Assembly: GCF_000472425.1 (NCBI RefSeq)
Contig: NZ_AXAI01000001.1
Location: 186,001 to 250,000 of the forward strand
Origin: Bradyrhizobium sp. Tv2a-2
Lineage (GTDB): Bacteria; Pseudomonadota; Alphaproteobacteria; Rhizobiales; Xanthobacteraceae
Reading direction: 5' to 3'
Length of the DNA stretch: 64,000 bases
Part shown: positions 1 to 9,515 of the stretch, one piece after another
Layout: every line of letters begins with the position of its first letter
Numbering within the stretch: position 1 is the stretch's first letter
Program-made: the position numbers and the translations under genes
Notes under the pieces: generated by a model
What the model saw: the letters and a program-made list of their open reading frames with translations, nothing else
What the model was told of the DNA's origin: nothing
The model's database searches: none

Positions 1-35
1 TAGCGCTCGGGCAGGGAGAAAACTGTCCTGTTCAT
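1..35 (-). CDS. 5' end of an unidentified gene (partial)
   Basis: A minus-strand ATG at 33-35 is preceded by an AGAGGA-type ribosome binding site, and the frame stays open to the window edge, giving MNRTVFSLPER as the first residues. Only eleven codons are visible, so no function can be assigned. The gene runs out of the window to the left. Its good Shine-Dalgarno spacing is the only support for it being real. Confidence 0.5.
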   Translation of the reverse strand, partial: MNRTVFSLPER

Positions 36-84
36 GTGATCCTCTTACGAAACTTGCCGAGGGAACGCCACACAGGACAGGGAT

Positions 85-111
85 AAGGCCGCCGCGCTGC
101 GTGGCGGCCTT
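85..111. terminator. GC-rich hairpin, possible terminator
   Basis: A perfect 9-bp stem (AAGGCCGCC / GGCGGCCTT, 85-93 with 103-111) encloses a 9-nt loop. It lies between the dienelactone hydrolase stop and the next minus-strand start. The T-tract is short on both strands, so it may be a weak bidirectional terminator. Confidence 0.4.
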
Positions 112-292
112 CGACGATCAGAATTGAGCAAAATCGCACCGGCCACCTTTTAAGAGGTGGGCCACCACAGACCGGAGGGGCTGGAAACGGTGCTCATGGC
201 CGGAACACACCATGGCGGCAGGGGGACGTCAAGGCCGGGCACGGCTGATTGCACGGCCTGCCCGCCTGACGCTGCCGTCTGCTGCGAAGATG

Positions 293-967
293 TCACCCCA
301 GATGCTTCGCAAAATACTCCACGGCACGACCCCAGGCGAGTTCGGCGGCCTGGCGGTCATGGACCGTCAGGCGCTGCTCATTCGCAAAACCGTGATCGGC
401 CTCGTAGCGGTGAATCTCGAACGACTTGCCGGCGGCTTTCATGCCCTTTTCAAACGCGTCCACAACCTGTGGCGTGCACCAATCGTCCCTGGTGGCGAAA
501 TGAGCCTGCAGCGGGATTCTCACGTCGGCGGGCTTGGCCGCCTGCTCCGGCGGAATGCCGTAGAACACGACGCCAGCGGTAAGCTCGGGAATCCTGGTGG
601 CACCGATGACTGTCACGGCACCGCCAAGGCAGAAGCCGGTCAGGCCGACCCTGGCGCCGTTGCGCGACAGATATTGCGCGGCGCCACGCACGGTCTCCGT
701 GGTAGCATCCATGAAATCCAGCGAGTTCATCTCTTTGGCCGCGGCATCCGTGTCGTGATAGGGCACGACCGTCCCCTTGTAGAGATCGGGCGCCAGTGCG
801 TCGAAGCCGGCGCGCGCGAACCGATCGCACATGCCCTTGATCTGGTCCTGCAGGCCCCACCATTCCTGGATCACCACCACACCCGGCGCGTTGCCGCGCG
901 CGGCATTGACAAGATAGCCCGACGCTTCTTTGCCGTCCGGACGTTTGAAGGTGATGGTCGTGCCCAT
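293..967 (-). CDS. dienelactone hydrolase family protein
   Basis: An alpha/beta-hydrolase of 224 residues, the usual size for dienelactone hydrolases, which open the lactone ring of dienelactones in chlorocatechol breakdown; many family members act on other esters. The nucleophile motif GFCLGG places Cys at about residue 113. The conserved Glu lies in IQEWWG (about 35), the acidic triad residue in ATRDDW (about 161) and the His in EADHGF (about 192). The start is set at the ATG at 965-967, directly behind a GAGGGAGGA site; a longer in-frame extension has no such signal. It lies downstream of fbcH, beyond that operon's terminator, so it is probably transcribed separately. The physiological substrate cannot be read from the sequence. 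Confidence 0.85.
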   Translation of the reverse strand: MGTTITFKRPDGKEASGYLVNAARGNAPGVVVIQEWWGLQDQIKGMCDRFARAGFDALAPDLYKGTVVPYHDTDAAAKEMNSLDFMDATTETVRGAAQYLSRNGARVGLTGFCLGGAVTVIGATRIPELTAGVVFYGIPPEQAAKPADVRIPLQAHFATRDDWCTPQVVDAFEKGMKAAGKSFEIHRYEADHGFANEQRLTVHDRQAAELAWGRAVEYFAKHLG

Positions 968-1064
968 GGTTCCTCCCTCGGGATTTTCTGCAACGGGATT
1001 GGCGCCCATTTTGGCCGCTCCGGAGCGTGGATGCAATTCACACTCCGTCATTCCGTCTCAAACA

Positions 1065-1088
1065 AAAAGCCCCCGCACGGGGGCTTTT
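1065..1088 (-). terminator. Rho-independent terminator of the fbcFH operon
   Basis: A perfect 10-bp stem (1065-1074 with 1079-1088) with a 4-nt loop. Read on the minus strand it ends in GGGGGC followed by a run of T, 27 nt after the fbcH stop codon. This is a textbook intrinsic terminator in the right orientation. Confidence 0.85.
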
Positions 1089-1114
1089 CGCATTCGCATC
1101 ACAGTCGCCGCAGC

Positions 1115-3178
1115 TCAATGCGCGTCGGCCCAGACCTTCTTCTTGGTGAAATACATCAATCCCGCGAAGATGATCAGGAAGATGAACACCTGCATGCCCA
1201 GCTTCTTGCGGTCCTCCATATGCGGCTCGGCCGCCCACATCAGGAAGGTTGCCACATCGTGCGCATATTGCTGCACGGTGGCGGGCGAGCCGTCATCGAA
1301 GGTGATCTGGCCGTCCGAGAGCGGCTTCGGCATCTTGATGGCGTGGCCGGGGAAGTACTTGTTGTAGTACGAGCCATCGGGAATGGTGACGCCGGCCGGC
1401 GCCTTGTCCTCGAAACCGGTGAGGATGCCCACGATGTAGTTCGGCCCCTGCTCCTGGAACTGGGTGAAGAAGTCGAAGATGAACTGGGGGAAGCCGCGTT
1501 CATAGGAACGCGCTTTCGCAATCAACGACAGATCTGGCGGCGCCGCACCGCCATTCGCCGCCCGCGCGGCCTGCTCGTTCGGGAACGGCGACGGGAAATA
1601 GTCGGCTGGCCGGCCCGGCCGCTCGAACATCTCGCCCTGGTCGTTCGGACCGTCCTTGATCTTGTATTCGGCTGCAAACGCCTTGACCTGCGCCTCCGAA
1701 TAGCCGGGACCGCCGGGGTCGCCGATATTACGGAACGCGATGTAGGACAGCGCGTGGCAGTTCGAGCAGACTTCCTTGTAGACCTTCAGGCCGCGCTGCA
1801 GGGCACCGCGGTCATATTTGCCGAAGGGCCCGGAGAAGGACCACGTTTGCGAGGGCGGAGTGGTTTCCTCCGCCGCACGAGCGCTCTGCACGCCGCCAGC
1901 CAGCAGGCCACCAGCCACCACGAGAGCCACGATGGCAGACACCGCTGCCTTGACACCACTCTTGGCGAGCACGTCGTCGGCGATTGAGTTCGGCAACGGA
2001 CGCGGCGTCTCGATGCGGGAGAGCAGCGGCATCACGATCAGGAAATAGGCGAAGTAGCAGACCGTCAGGATGCGTCCGAGAATGACATAGACGCCCTCCG
2101 GCGGCTGTGCGCCGAGATAGCCCAAAAGGATGCAGGTGACGACAAACAACCAGAAGAACTGCTTTGCCAGCGGACGATACTTGCAGGACCGCGTCTTGGC
2201 CGTGTCGAGCCAGGGCAGGAACACCAACACGATGATCGCCGAGAACATCGCGATCACGCCCGCGAGCTTGTTCGGGATCGAGCGCAGGATCGCGTAGAAC
2301 GGCAGGTAATACCATTCCGGCACGATGTGCTGCGGCGTCACGCCGGGATTGGCCGGGATGTAATTGTCGGCGTCGCCGAGATAGTTCGGCATGTAGAAGA
2401 TAAACCAGCAGAACAGGAGCAGGAACACCGAGACGCCAAACAAGTCCTTGATGGTCGCGTAGGGCGTGAACGGCACCGTGTCCTTCTCGGACTTGACGTC
2501 GACGCCGGTCGGATTGCCCTGACCCGCGACATGCAGCGCCCAAACGTGGAGCACGACGACGCCCGCGATCAGGAACGGCAGCAGGTAGTGCAGCGAGAAG
2601 AAGCGGTTCAGCGTCGGGTTACCGACCGAATAGCCGCCCCAGAGCAGCGTCACGATGCTGTCGCCGACGTAAGGGATCGCGGAGAACAGGTTGGTGATGA
2701 CAGTGGCACCCCAGAAGCTCATCTGGCCCCAAGGCAGCACATAGCCCATGAAGCCGGTCGCCATCATCAGGAGGTAGATGATGACGCCGAGGATCCACAG
2801 CACCTCGCGCGGCTCTTTGTACGACCCGTAGTAGAGGCCGCGGAACATGTGCACATAGACGGCGAAGAAGAACATCGAGGCGCCGGCGGCGTGCATGTTG
2901 CGGAGCAGCCAGCCGTAGTTGACGTCGCGCACGAGCAGTTCGACCGATCGGAAGGCGAGATCGGCGTTCGGCGTGTAGTGCATCGCCAGGATCACGCCGG
3001 TCAGTATTTGCGCGCCCAGCATGAAGGAAAGGATGGCGCCGAACGTCCACCAGTAGTTCAGGTTGCGCGGCGTCGGATAGGCCACGAAGGAGGAGTGGAC
3101 GAGGCCCATGATTGGCAGGCGCCGTTCAATCCACTTCAAGGCCGGATGGCTAGGTTGGTAATCGGAGGGTCCGCTCAT
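1115..3178 (-). CDS. fbcH: fused cytochrome b / cytochrome c1 of the bc1 complex
   Basis: A 687-residue precursor carrying two subunits of ubiquinol:cytochrome c oxidoreductase in the inner membrane. Residues 1 to about 400 are cytochrome b: four haem-ligand histidines (H96, H110, H197, H211) and the Qo-site PEWY motif at 287-290. A hydrophobic segment at about 411-430 ending in SARA resembles a signal peptide. Cytochrome c1 follows, with haem motif CSNCH at 471-475, a likely axial Met in IKMPKP (617) and a C-terminal anchor near 665-680. In Bradyrhizobium the fusion is known to be cut into two proteins by signal peptidase. The start is the ATG at 3176-3178 behind an AGGA site, 68 nt after fbcF; an upstream extension overlaps fbcF and is rejected. 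Confidence 0.97.
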   Translation of the reverse strand: MSGPSDYQPSHPALKWIERRLPIMGLVHSSFVAYPTPRNLNYWWTFGAILSFMLGAQILTGVILAMHYTPNADLAFRSVELLVRDVNYGWLLRNMHAAGASMFFFAVYVHMFRGLYYGSYKEPREVLWILGVIIYLLMMATGFMGYVLPWGQMSFWGATVITNLFSAIPYVGDSIVTLLWGGYSVGNPTLNRFFSLHYLLPFLIAGVVVLHVWALHVAGQGNPTGVDVKSEKDTVPFTPYATIKDLFGVSVFLLLFCWFIFYMPNYLGDADNYIPANPGVTPQHIVPEWYYLPFYAILRSIPNKLAGVIAMFSAIIVLVFLPWLDTAKTRSCKYRPLAKQFFWLFVVTCILLGYLGAQPPEGVYVILGRILTVCYFAYFLIVMPLLSRIETPRPLPNSIADDVLAKSGVKAAVSAIVALVVAGGLLAGGVQSARAAEETTPPSQTWSFSGPFGKYDRGALQRGLKVYKEVCSNCHALSYIAFRNIGDPGGPGYSEAQVKAFAAEYKIKDGPNDQGEMFERPGRPADYFPSPFPNEQAARAANGGAAPPDLSLIAKARSYERGFPQFIFDFFTQFQEQGPNYIVGILTGFEDKAPAGVTIPDGSYYNKYFPGHAIKMPKPLSDGQITFDDGSPATVQQYAHDVATFLMWAAEPHMEDRKKLGMQVFIFLIIFAGLMYFTKKKVWADAH

Positions 3179-3246
3179 GATGCGATCCTGAGGAATAAGG
3201 CCATGCGACGGCTGAAAAGGTCCCGGGAACAGGTTCCCCGAGGCCG

Positions 3247-3777
3247 TTAGCCGATCTGAATTTTGGTGTCGGAGACGAACTGGTAGGGCGGCACCGCCAG
3301 ATTGAGCGGCGCGGGTCCCTGGCGAATACGTCCTGAGGAATCGTATTGCGAGCCGTGGCAAGGACAGAAGAAGCCGTCGTAATTGCCCTCATAAGCGATC
3401 GGGATGCAGCCGAGATGAGTGCAGATGCCGATCACGACCAGCCAGTTGTCGTGGCCCGCCTTGACCCGCGACTCATCGCTCTGCGGATCCCTGAGGCTGT
3501 CGACGGCCACCGCGCGCGCCTCTTCGATCTGCTTCTTGGTGCGGTTCATGATGTAGATCGGCTTGCCGCGCCAGAACACCTTGATGTCCTGGCCTTCCGC
3601 GACCGGGCTCAGGTCGACTTCGATCGGCGCACCGGCCGCGATGGTCGCGGCATCCGGATTCATCTGGGAAATGAACGGCCAGAGCGTTGCAACACCCCCG
3701 ATGGCCGCAGCCGCGCCAGTCGCAACAAAAAGAAAATCACGGCGTGTCGGTTGGTCCGCCGAAGACGCTGTCGTCAC
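3247..3777 (-). CDS. fbcF: ubiquinol-cytochrome c reductase Rieske iron-sulfur subunit
   Basis: The 176-residue Rieske subunit of cytochrome bc1, which passes electrons from ubiquinol to cytochrome c1. The [2Fe-2S] ligands are visible as CTHLGC (119-124) and CPCHGSQYD (138-146). The N-terminus has an RRDF twin-arginine motif followed by one hydrophobic segment, as expected for Tat insertion of a folded iron-sulfur protein. The start codon is GTG at 3775-3777. It is the first gene of the fbcFH operon. The 268-bp gap to the divergent trmL should hold promoters for both. Confidence 0.96.
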   Translation of the reverse strand: MTTASSADQPTRRDFLFVATGAAAAIGGVATLWPFISQMNPDAATIAAGAPIEVDLSPVAEGQDIKVFWRGKPIYIMNRTKKQIEEARAVAVDSLRDPQSDESRVKAGHDNWLVVIGICTHLGCIPIAYEGNYDGFFCPCHGSQYDSSGRIRQGPAPLNLAVPPYQFVSDTKIQIG

Positions 3778-4045
3778 GTTTCCACACCCTTTCTTAGCTT
3801 CGCAGCCGGTGGAACCGCTCCGGAGACGCCAAAAGCATTGCCGGAAAGGCTGCCGGCGCCCGCGGCCCCCGCGGCGGCAGATGGACTACCTTATCGGCCA
3901 GAGCGGCCAAACGGCAGTCTTGAATCGTTCTATTGGCACCCTTGCCGGAATAGCGCAAGCCCGCTATCGGCCAACAAAGGTGCAATGCACGAAATCCGCG
4001 CAAGCGCTCTGAATATTCGCGCGAATTCGAGAAGGGGACCACCGC

Positions 4046-4516
4046 ATGCAGATTGCGCTTTATCAGCCGGACATTCCCCCCAATACGGGAACGATTCTGC
4101 GGCTGTGCGCATGCCTGGACGTATCGGCTCATATCATTGAGCCGGCAGGCTTTGCGGTCTCCGACTATGCCTTCCGCCGGGCGGGAATGGACTATCTCGA
4201 TCATGTGAGCCTGATGCGGCACGTGTCCTGGGACGCCTTCGAGGCATGGCGGCGGGAGGCCGGCTACCGGGTCTTGCTGTTCACCACCAAAGGCGCCACC
4301 TCCTACCTTGATTTTCGCTACCAGGCGCAGGACATCCTGATGTTCGGCCGGGAGACCGCAGGTGTGCCCGAAGAGGTGGCCGCGAAGGCCGATGCCCGGC
4401 TGAAAATCCCCATCAAGGCGAGCCTGCGCTCGCTCAATGTGGCGATGTCGGCGGCTATCGCGGCCGGCGAAGCGCTACGGCAGACCCGTTTCGCAACGCG
4501 AGGAGAATTTGGGTGA
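4046..4516 (+). CDS. trmL: tRNA (cytidine(34)-2'-O)-methyltransferase
   Basis: A SPOUT-class methyltransferase of 156 residues that modifies the wobble nucleotide of tRNA-Leu. Family motifs are clear: PDIPPNTGTILRLC near the N-terminus, LMFGRETAGVPEE in the middle, and IPIKASLRSLNVAMSAAI near the C-terminus, which form the knotted SAM site. The start ATG follows GAAGGGGACC. Its TGA overlaps the GTG start of queE (GTGA), so the two are translationally coupled. Confidence 0.93.
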   Translation: MQIALYQPDIPPNTGTILRLCACLDVSAHIIEPAGFAVSDYAFRRAGMDYLDHVSLMRHVSWDAFEAWRREAGYRVLLFTTKGATSYLDFRYQAQDILMFGRETAGVPEEVAAKADARLKIPIKASLRSLNVAMSAAIAAGEALRQTRFATRGEFG

Positions 4517-5145
4517 GTTACGCCGTCAAGGAGATCTTCCTGACGCTTCAGGGCGAAGGTGCCCATGCGGGGCGTGCGGCCGTGTTTTGCCGCTTCGCCG
4601 GCTGCAATCTCTGGAGCGGGCGCGAAGAGGATCGCGCGAGCGCGACCTGCCAGTTTTGCGACACCGATTTTGTCGGCACGGACGGCACCCTCGGAAACCG
4701 CTACGCGTCGGCCGACGCACTCGCAGATATGATTGCGGGGCAATGGACAGGCGGTGACTGCAACCGCTATGTGGTGCTGACCGGGGGCGAGCCGTTGCTT
4801 CAGGTCGACGCGCGGCTTATTGCTGCGCTCCATGCGCGGGGCTTTGCGATCGCCGTCGAGACCAACGGCACGATCGAGGCCCCGGAGGGGCTGGACTGGA
4901 TTTGCGTCAGCCCGAAAGCGGGTGCGAGGCTCGTGCTGCGCCGTGGCCACGAGCTGAAGCTGGTCTATCCGCAAGCCGGTGCAGAGCCTGAGAATTTCGC
5001 CGGTCTTGCCTTTGAGCGCTTCTCACTGCAGCCGATGGACGGTCCTGACGTTGCCGCCAATGCCGCGCGAGCGGTCGACTATTGCCTGCACCATCCGCAA
5101 TGGCGGCTGAGCGTGCAGACACACAAGAGCCTGGGTATCAGATAG
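4513..5145 (+). CDS. queE: 7-carboxy-7-deazaguanine synthase
   Basis: A radical-SAM enzyme of 210 residues that converts 6-carboxytetrahydropterin to 7-carboxy-7-deazaguanine in queuosine synthesis. The [4Fe-4S] ligands follow the QueE-specific CX14CX2C pattern (C31, C46, C49) in place of CX3CX2C. LTLQGEG (11-17), LTGGEPLLQ and ETNGT are the other family motifs. It starts with GTG at 4513, overlapping the trmL stop, and precedes the queD-like gene, consistent with one pathway operon. No queC or tgt is in the window. Confidence 0.93.
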   Translation: MSYAVKEIFLTLQGEGAHAGRAAVFCRFAGCNLWSGREEDRASATCQFCDTDFVGTDGTLGNRYASADALADMIAGQWTGGDCNRYVVLTGGEPLLQVDARLIAALHARGFAIAVETNGTIEAPEGLDWICVSPKAGARLVLRRGHELKLVYPQAGAEPENFAGLAFERFSLQPMDGPDVAANAARAVDYCLHHPQWRLSVQTHKSLGIR

Positions 5146-5165
5146 GAGCTTCGATTTCGTAAGCC

Positions 5166-5540
5166 ATGTGGGAATTGACCAAATCGTTCAGGTTCGAGGC
5201 GGCGCACGCGCTCTCTGGAACCACATTCGGGGCAGTGGCTGAGCAAATCCACGGCCATTCGTTCCGCGCCGAGGTGACGATCCGAGGCAGGCCCGATCCC
5301 GCAACCGGAATGGTGCTGGACCTCGGAGTCCTGGACCGTCGGATTGCCGAGGTCAGCAAGATACTGGACCATAAGCTTCTCAACACCATCGAGGCTCTTG
5401 GGCCGCCGACGCTGGAAAACCTGTCGCGGTTCATCTGGGAGCGGGTCCAGCATGCCGGCCGCGTCACCAAGGTCAGCGTTTTCCGCGACAGTTGCAACGA
5501 GAGCTGCAGCTATTACGGTCCGCTCGCAGACCCAGATTAG
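5166..5540 (+). CDS. queD: QueD-like 6-carboxytetrahydropterin synthase family protein, catalytic Cys absent
   Basis: A 124-residue member of the PTPS/QueD fold, which normally makes 6-carboxytetrahydropterin, the substrate of QueE. The zinc histidines (H14, and H29 and H31 in IHGH) and the LDH pair (D68, H69) are present. The C-terminal KETC region of E. coli QueD is RDSC here, a Glu-to-Asp change. The usual nucleophile Cys four residues before the HGH motif is Ala25, followed by Glu26 (AVAEQIHGH). Its place 20 nt after queE supports a role in queuosine synthesis. The missing Cys leaves open whether it uses another residue, catalyses another pterin reaction, or works with a second QueD elsewhere. 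Confidence 0.85.
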   Translation: MWELTKSFRFEAAHALSGTTFGAVAEQIHGHSFRAEVTIRGRPDPATGMVLDLGVLDRRIAEVSKILDHKLLNTIEALGPPTLENLSRFIWERVQHAGRVTKVSVFRDSCNESCSYYGPLADPD

Positions 5541-5568
5541 AGGCCGAATCATAGGAACCAAGCAAACG

Positions 5569-6456
5569 ATGAACGCATCAGACATCGAGGCCCGCAAGGC
5601 GCGCGCAAAGGCCTGGTTCGAACAGCTTCGCGACGAGATTTGCGCGGCCTTCGAGCAGCTCGAGGACGAGGCGCCGGCCTCGCTTTATCCGGCCGCGCCC
5701 GCCCGCTTCGTGCGCACACCCTGGCAGCGCACGGATTCGACCGGCGCGCCCGGTGGCGGCGGAGTGATGTCGATGATGCACGGCCGGCTGTTCGAGAAGG
5801 TCGGCGTGCACACGGTCGCCGTGCATGGTGAATTCGCGCCCGAATTTCGCGGCCAGATGCTCGGCGCCGCCGAGGACCCGCGGTTCTGGGCTTCCGGCAT
5901 CTCGCTGATCGTGCATATGCGCAGCCCCCATATCCCGGCCGTTCACATGAACACGCGTTTCATCGTCACCACCAAAGACTGGTTCGGCGGTGGCTCGGAC
6001 CTCACGCCGGTGCTCAACCGCCGGCGCACCCAGGAGGACCCCGACACGATCGCCTTCCACGCCGCGATGCGCTCGGCCTGTGACGCGCATTCGGGGATTG
6101 CGCCATACGAAAAATACAAGAAGTGGTGCGACGATTATTTCTACCTGCCGCACCGCAAGGAGCCACGCGGCATCGGCGGCATCTTCTACGACCACCACAA
6201 TTCCGGCGACTGGGATGCCGACTTCGCCTTCACACAAAGCGTCGGCCGCGCCTTCCTCGACATCTATCCCAAACTGGTACGGACCAATCTCAACACGCCG
6301 TGGACGGAAGCAGAGCGCGAGGAACAGTTGATCCGGCGCGGCCGCTATGTCGAATTCAACCTGCTCTACGACCGCGGCACGCTGTTTGGCCTCAAGACCG
6401 GCGGCAACATCGAGTCCATCCTTTCCTCGCTGCCGCCCGAGGTGAAGTGGCCGTAA
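5569..6456 (+). CDS. hemF: oxygen-dependent coproporphyrinogen III oxidase
   Basis: A 295-residue enzyme that oxidatively decarboxylates coproporphyrinogen III to protoporphyrinogen IX in haem synthesis, using O2. Recognisable family segments include [38 protein letters not shown] and the C-terminal [18 protein letters not shown] with the dimer-interface residues. The start is the ATG at 5569 behind AGGAACC, 28 nt after queD; an upstream open frame overlaps queD and is rejected. Confidence 0.96.
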   Translation: MNASDIEARKARAKAWFEQLRDEICAAFEQLEDEAPASLYPAAPARFVRTPWQRTDSTGAPGGGGVMSMMHGRLFEKVGVHTVAVHGEFAPEFRGQMLGAAEDPRFWASGISLIVHMRSPHIPAVHMNTRFIVTTKDWFGGGSDLTPVLNRRRTQEDPDTIAFHAAMRSACDAHSGIAPYEKYKKWCDDYFYLPHRKEPRGIGGIFYDHHNSGDWDADFAFTQSVGRAFLDIYPKLVRTNLNTPWTEAEREEQLIRRGRYVEFNLLYDRGTLFGLKTGGNIESILSSLPPEVKWP

Positions 6457-6466
6457 GGGAAGTCGC

Positions 6467-7717
6467 TCAAGCCCTGTCGCGGCTGACGCGGGATACCGCC
6501 TGGTCCGCGATGGCGGCGAGCGCGGCTTGATCCATCGGGAAGTCGGCGGCAAGCCAGGCATCCTCGGCGAGCGCGATGGCATGGCCGAGCACCGGGCCCT
6601 CGGCAACGCCGCGGGCGATGAAATCCGCGGCCCTGAGCGGAAATTTCGGCGCGCTCCAGCGCTGCGGCAGGCTTGCGTGCTCGCGCCAGGCTTTTGGATC
6701 GGTGTTGCCACCGGCGCGCGCCCAGGCCAGCAACAGCCGGTCGCGGTAGGCCGCCTCACCAAGCCGGTAGAGACGGCGCTTGGCCAGCGGCTCGTCCATG
6801 TCGGCCAGCCGCCACCAGCGATGGCCCATGGAATCGAGCCGCTTCGCCTCGGCGTTGGAGAGGCGCAGCCGCGTCGCGAGTCGCCTTGCGTCCTCGGTGA
6901 CGGCAACGGCGAGCGCGGCAAGACGGCGGATTGCATCCGCCTCGAGTCCAAGCTCCCGCTCGCCTGCAATCATCGCCTGGAACGGCCCGGTATAGGCGAC
7001 ACCGCCGAAAATCGCCTGCAGGAAGCCGCCATCCGCCATCGCCGCGACCGCGCCGACCGCGCCGACCGCGATCAGGAGCTTTAGGATTTCCATCCGCACC
7101 CGCTCCGCCGATAGCGACGCAAGACCGGCGCGCGCGCCGATGCAGGCGAAATAGCCGTCGCGATCCACCTCGCCGGCGCCAAAGGCAGCGTGAATGCGGA
7201 AGAAGCGCAGGATGCGTAAGTAATCCTCCTCGATCCGCTGCTGGGGATCGCCGATGAAACGCACCCGCCGCTCGGCGATGTCGGCGAGCCCGCCGACATG
7301 GTCGTGGACCACGCCGTCGATATCCACCGACAGCGCGTTGATGGTGAAATCACGCCGGCGGGCATCGCCGACCCAGTCGCGGCCGAACGCGACCTTGGCC
7401 TTGCGGCCGAAGGTTTCGGTGTCCTCGCGCAAGGTCGTGATCTCGAAGGGCTGGCCGTCCGCGACCAGCGTCACGGTGCCATGCTCGATGCCGGTCGGCA
7501 CGCTCTTGATGCCGGCGACCTTGGCGCGGCGGACCACCTCGCTCGGCACCGCCGTGGTCGCGATGTCGATATCGACGATCGGCACGCCGAGCAGCGCGTT
7601 GCGCACGGCGCCACCGACCACGCGCGCCTCCTCGCCATCCTCATTGAGAAGTCCGAGCACGCGCGCGGCGGGGCCTGATCTGAGCCAGGGCGCATCCGAC
7701 AGGCGCGCGGGCGTCAT
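6467..7717 (-). CDS. cca: CCA tRNA nucleotidyltransferase / poly(A) polymerase family
   Basis: A 416-residue class II nucleotidyltransferase that adds or repairs the 3' CCA of tRNA. The head domain shows VVGGAVRNALLG followed by the DID catalytic pair. Further on are RRDFTINAL and an RNA/SrmB-binding type middle region (IGDPQQRIEEDYLRILRFFR). The ATG at 7715-7717 overlaps the TGA of the preceding small gene (ATGA), making this the last gene of a four-gene overlapping set. A long upstream in-frame extension is rejected because it would overlap that gene entirely. Confidence 0.93.
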   Translation of the reverse strand: MTPARLSDAPWLRSGPAARVLGLLNEDGEEARVVGGAVRNALLGVPIVDIDIATTAVPSEVVRRAKVAGIKSVPTGIEHGTVTLVADGQPFEITTLREDTETFGRKAKVAFGRDWVGDARRRDFTINALSVDIDGVVHDHVGGLADIAERRVRFIGDPQQRIEEDYLRILRFFRIHAAFGAGEVDRDGYFACIGARAGLASLSAERVRMEILKLLIAVGAVGAVAAMADGGFLQAIFGGVAYTGPFQAMIAGERELGLEADAIRRLAALAVAVTEDARRLATRLRLSNAEAKRLDSMGHRWWRLADMDEPLAKRRLYRLGEAAYRDRLLLAWARAGGNTDPKAWREHASLPQRWSAPKFPLRAADFIARGVAEGPVLGHAIALAEDAWLAADFPMDQAALAAIADQAVSRVSRDRA

Positions 7718-7977
7718 TTCTCGACTCCGGGAACCAGCTTGCCGTTTTCGACATGCGCGGGGGTGTAGGTGGAGTTCGGCGGCGAGCCAGAGAAATTCGC
7801 AAGCATGACAAAGCTTAGTATGATTAACAATAAGGAGGCCAATACCAGCCTGGCAACAAGATGGATCGGCCACGACGTTTGTACCAGAAGCCCCGAGCGC
7901 GTGGCGATCAGAAACAGCGCATAGACCGCAAAGGGAATGAGGAAAATCCCGATCTCGGTCAGCGCCTGCCGGATCAT
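7714..7977 (-). CDS. small two-TM membrane protein (DUF6111-like)
   Basis: An 87-residue protein with two hydrophobic segments (about 7-25 and 35-60) and a short polar C-terminal tail. I believe it matches the small family named DUF6111, whose function is unknown. The ATG at 7975-7977 overlaps the stop of the NUDIX gene and its own TGA overlaps the cca start. The tight coupling suggests co-expression with these two enzymes and says nothing more about its function. Confidence 0.75.
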   Translation of the reverse strand: MIRQALTEIGIFLIPFAVYALFLIATRSGLLVQTSWPIHLVARLVLASLLLIILSFVMLANFSGSPPNSTYTPAHVENGKLVPGVEK

Positions 7978-8645
7978 GGCAGATAGATCCGCTCGTAAAG
8001 GACCCTCAGGATGCCGGCGGTCGCCCCCCAAATATACCGCTCGGCGAAAGGCATGGCGTAATAGGTACGCTCCACGCCGCGGAATTCCTTGGCATGGAGC
8101 TGATGATTTCTCGGATCCATCAGGAAGGCGAGCGGCACCTCGAAGGCGTCATCGACCTCGGAGCGGTTGATCCGAAGCTCAAATCCCGGCTTCACCCGCG
8201 CCACCGTCGGCAGGATGCGAAACCCGAAGCCCGTGCCGTAGACGGGAAGATAGCCGAGCGTCTCGACAAAACCGCGATCGAGCCCGACCTCCTCCTCCGC
8301 CTCGCGCAGCGCGGCGTCGCAGGGGGTAGCATCTATCGCATCGATCTTGCCGCCCGGAAACGATATCTGGCCGGCGTGGTCGGCGAGATGCGGCGAGCGC
8401 TGCGTCAACAGCACGGTCGGCTCGGGATGCTCGACAATCGGAATCAGCACGGCGGCCGGCCGGATCGGCTGTTCGCGTGCAATGATCTGCAGCATGCGAT
8501 CGGTGCCGGCATCGCCGCTGGGCGGAACGATGCTCGGATCGATCAGCGAGGGCGGAACGTCGAAGTTCAATCGCGTACGGGCCCGATCAAAAAATTCCGC
8601 AGAGCTCAGCTCGCGGGCTGCGGCCTTCAGCATCGGCTCGTTCAA
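7974..8645 (-). CDS. nudL: CoA pyrophosphatase (NUDIX hydrolase)
   Basis: A 223-residue NUDIX enzyme of the coenzyme A diphosphatase group, which cleaves CoA to 3',5'-ADP and phosphopantetheine. The group-specific signature LLTQRSPHLADHAGQISFPG directly precedes the NUDIX box, which ends in REAEEEVGL. The likely start is TTG at 8643-8645, overlapping the TGA of the DUF1285 gene; an ATG four codons later is an alternative. It is the second gene of the overlapping minus-strand set. Confidence 0.9.
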   Translation of the reverse strand: MNEPMLKAAARELSSAEFFDRARTRLNFDVPPSLIDPSIVPPSGDAGTDRMLQIIAREQPIRPAAVLIPIVEHPEPTVLLTQRSPHLADHAGQISFPGGKIDAIDATPCDAALREAEEEVGLDRGFVETLGYLPVYGTGFGFRILPTVARVKPGFELRINRSEVDDAFEVPLAFLMDPRNHQLHAKEFRGVERTYYAMPFAERYIWGATAGILRVLYERIYLP

Positions 8646-9253
8646 AGTGCTGCCCTCATTTGCTCCGCGTCAGCCATTGCGAAAAATTCACCCGCGGATT
8701 CCACCCCGAACATCGGACGTCCCTCGATCACTCGCTCCTCGCCCATGTCCACCAGATCGTAATAGAGCGCGCGTGTCACCTTGGCCCAGAGATCGGCGCG
8801 CACATGGAGATACGGCGTGAGCCCGCCGTCACGAGACGTCTCGAAGCGCATGCGATGAGCAGAATCGCAATCGACCCAATCATCCACATTGGTGCGAAAG
8901 CGCAACAGCCGTTGGCCTGCCATGGTCTCGATCTGCATCTCCACCGCAAGAAACGGCACATCGTCGACGCGGATGCCCACTTTCTCGACCGGCGTCACCA
9001 GAAAATACTTGCCGTCCTCGCGCTTGAGGATGGTCGAGAACAGGCGCACCAGCGCCGGCCGGCCGATTGGCGTGCCCATGTAGAACCATGTACCGTCAGA
9101 CGCGATTCGCATGTCGAGATCGCCGCAAAATGGCGGATTCCACAGGTGCACCGGCGGCAGCCCTTTTCCGGCAGCGCTCGCTTTTGCAGCGTCCCGGGCC
9201 GCGGCCGTCAGCCCGTCCAGGCCTTGATCGCCGCCCTGCCCTTGCTTCGCCAT
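8642..9253 (-). CDS. DUF1285 family protein
   Basis: A 203-residue cytoplasmic protein of the DUF1285 family, common in alphaproteobacteria and without a settled function. Family features include PPFCGDLDMRIASDGTWFYMG near residue 41 and a conserved DVPFLAVEM segment. It begins at the ATG at 9251-9253 behind AGGGTAAACC and is the first gene of the overlapping DUF1285 / nudL / DUF6111 / cca set. It faces the divergent moxR cluster across 262 bp. Confidence 0.88.
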   Translation of the reverse strand: MAKQGQGGDQGLDGLTAAARDAAKASAAGKGLPPVHLWNPPFCGDLDMRIASDGTWFYMGTPIGRPALVRLFSTILKREDGKYFLVTPVEKVGIRVDDVPFLAVEMQIETMAGQRLLRFRTNVDDWVDCDSAHRMRFETSRDGGLTPYLHVRADLWAKVTRALYYDLVDMGEERVIEGRPMFGVESAGEFFAMADAEQMRAAL

Positions 9254-9515
9254 GGTTTACCCTGACTGTTCTGTGTCGCGATCTGGCACGATTGCTGCAC
9301 GCCAAACGTAAGTGGGCGTTGTCGGACGTTAGCCTACCGGCGAGTTCCCCCGCAAATACCCGGGGGACGGTCGCCACATCGTGATGCCGTTAATACCCTG
9401 AAAAGCCTTTAAGGTGGGGATAGTTAAACTCAGTAAATACATGGCCCTCGCGCAGGTCTAGCATGGGCTGATCGCATGATGGCGCGGCCTGCGCCGTCAA
9501 CAAGGAGCAAACTGG

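Noticed and set aside
212..1987. 591-codon plus-strand open frame across the hydrolase and fbcH
   Set aside because: It crosses a strong terminator and two well-supported minus-strand genes, and its protein is Arg/His-rich and featureless.
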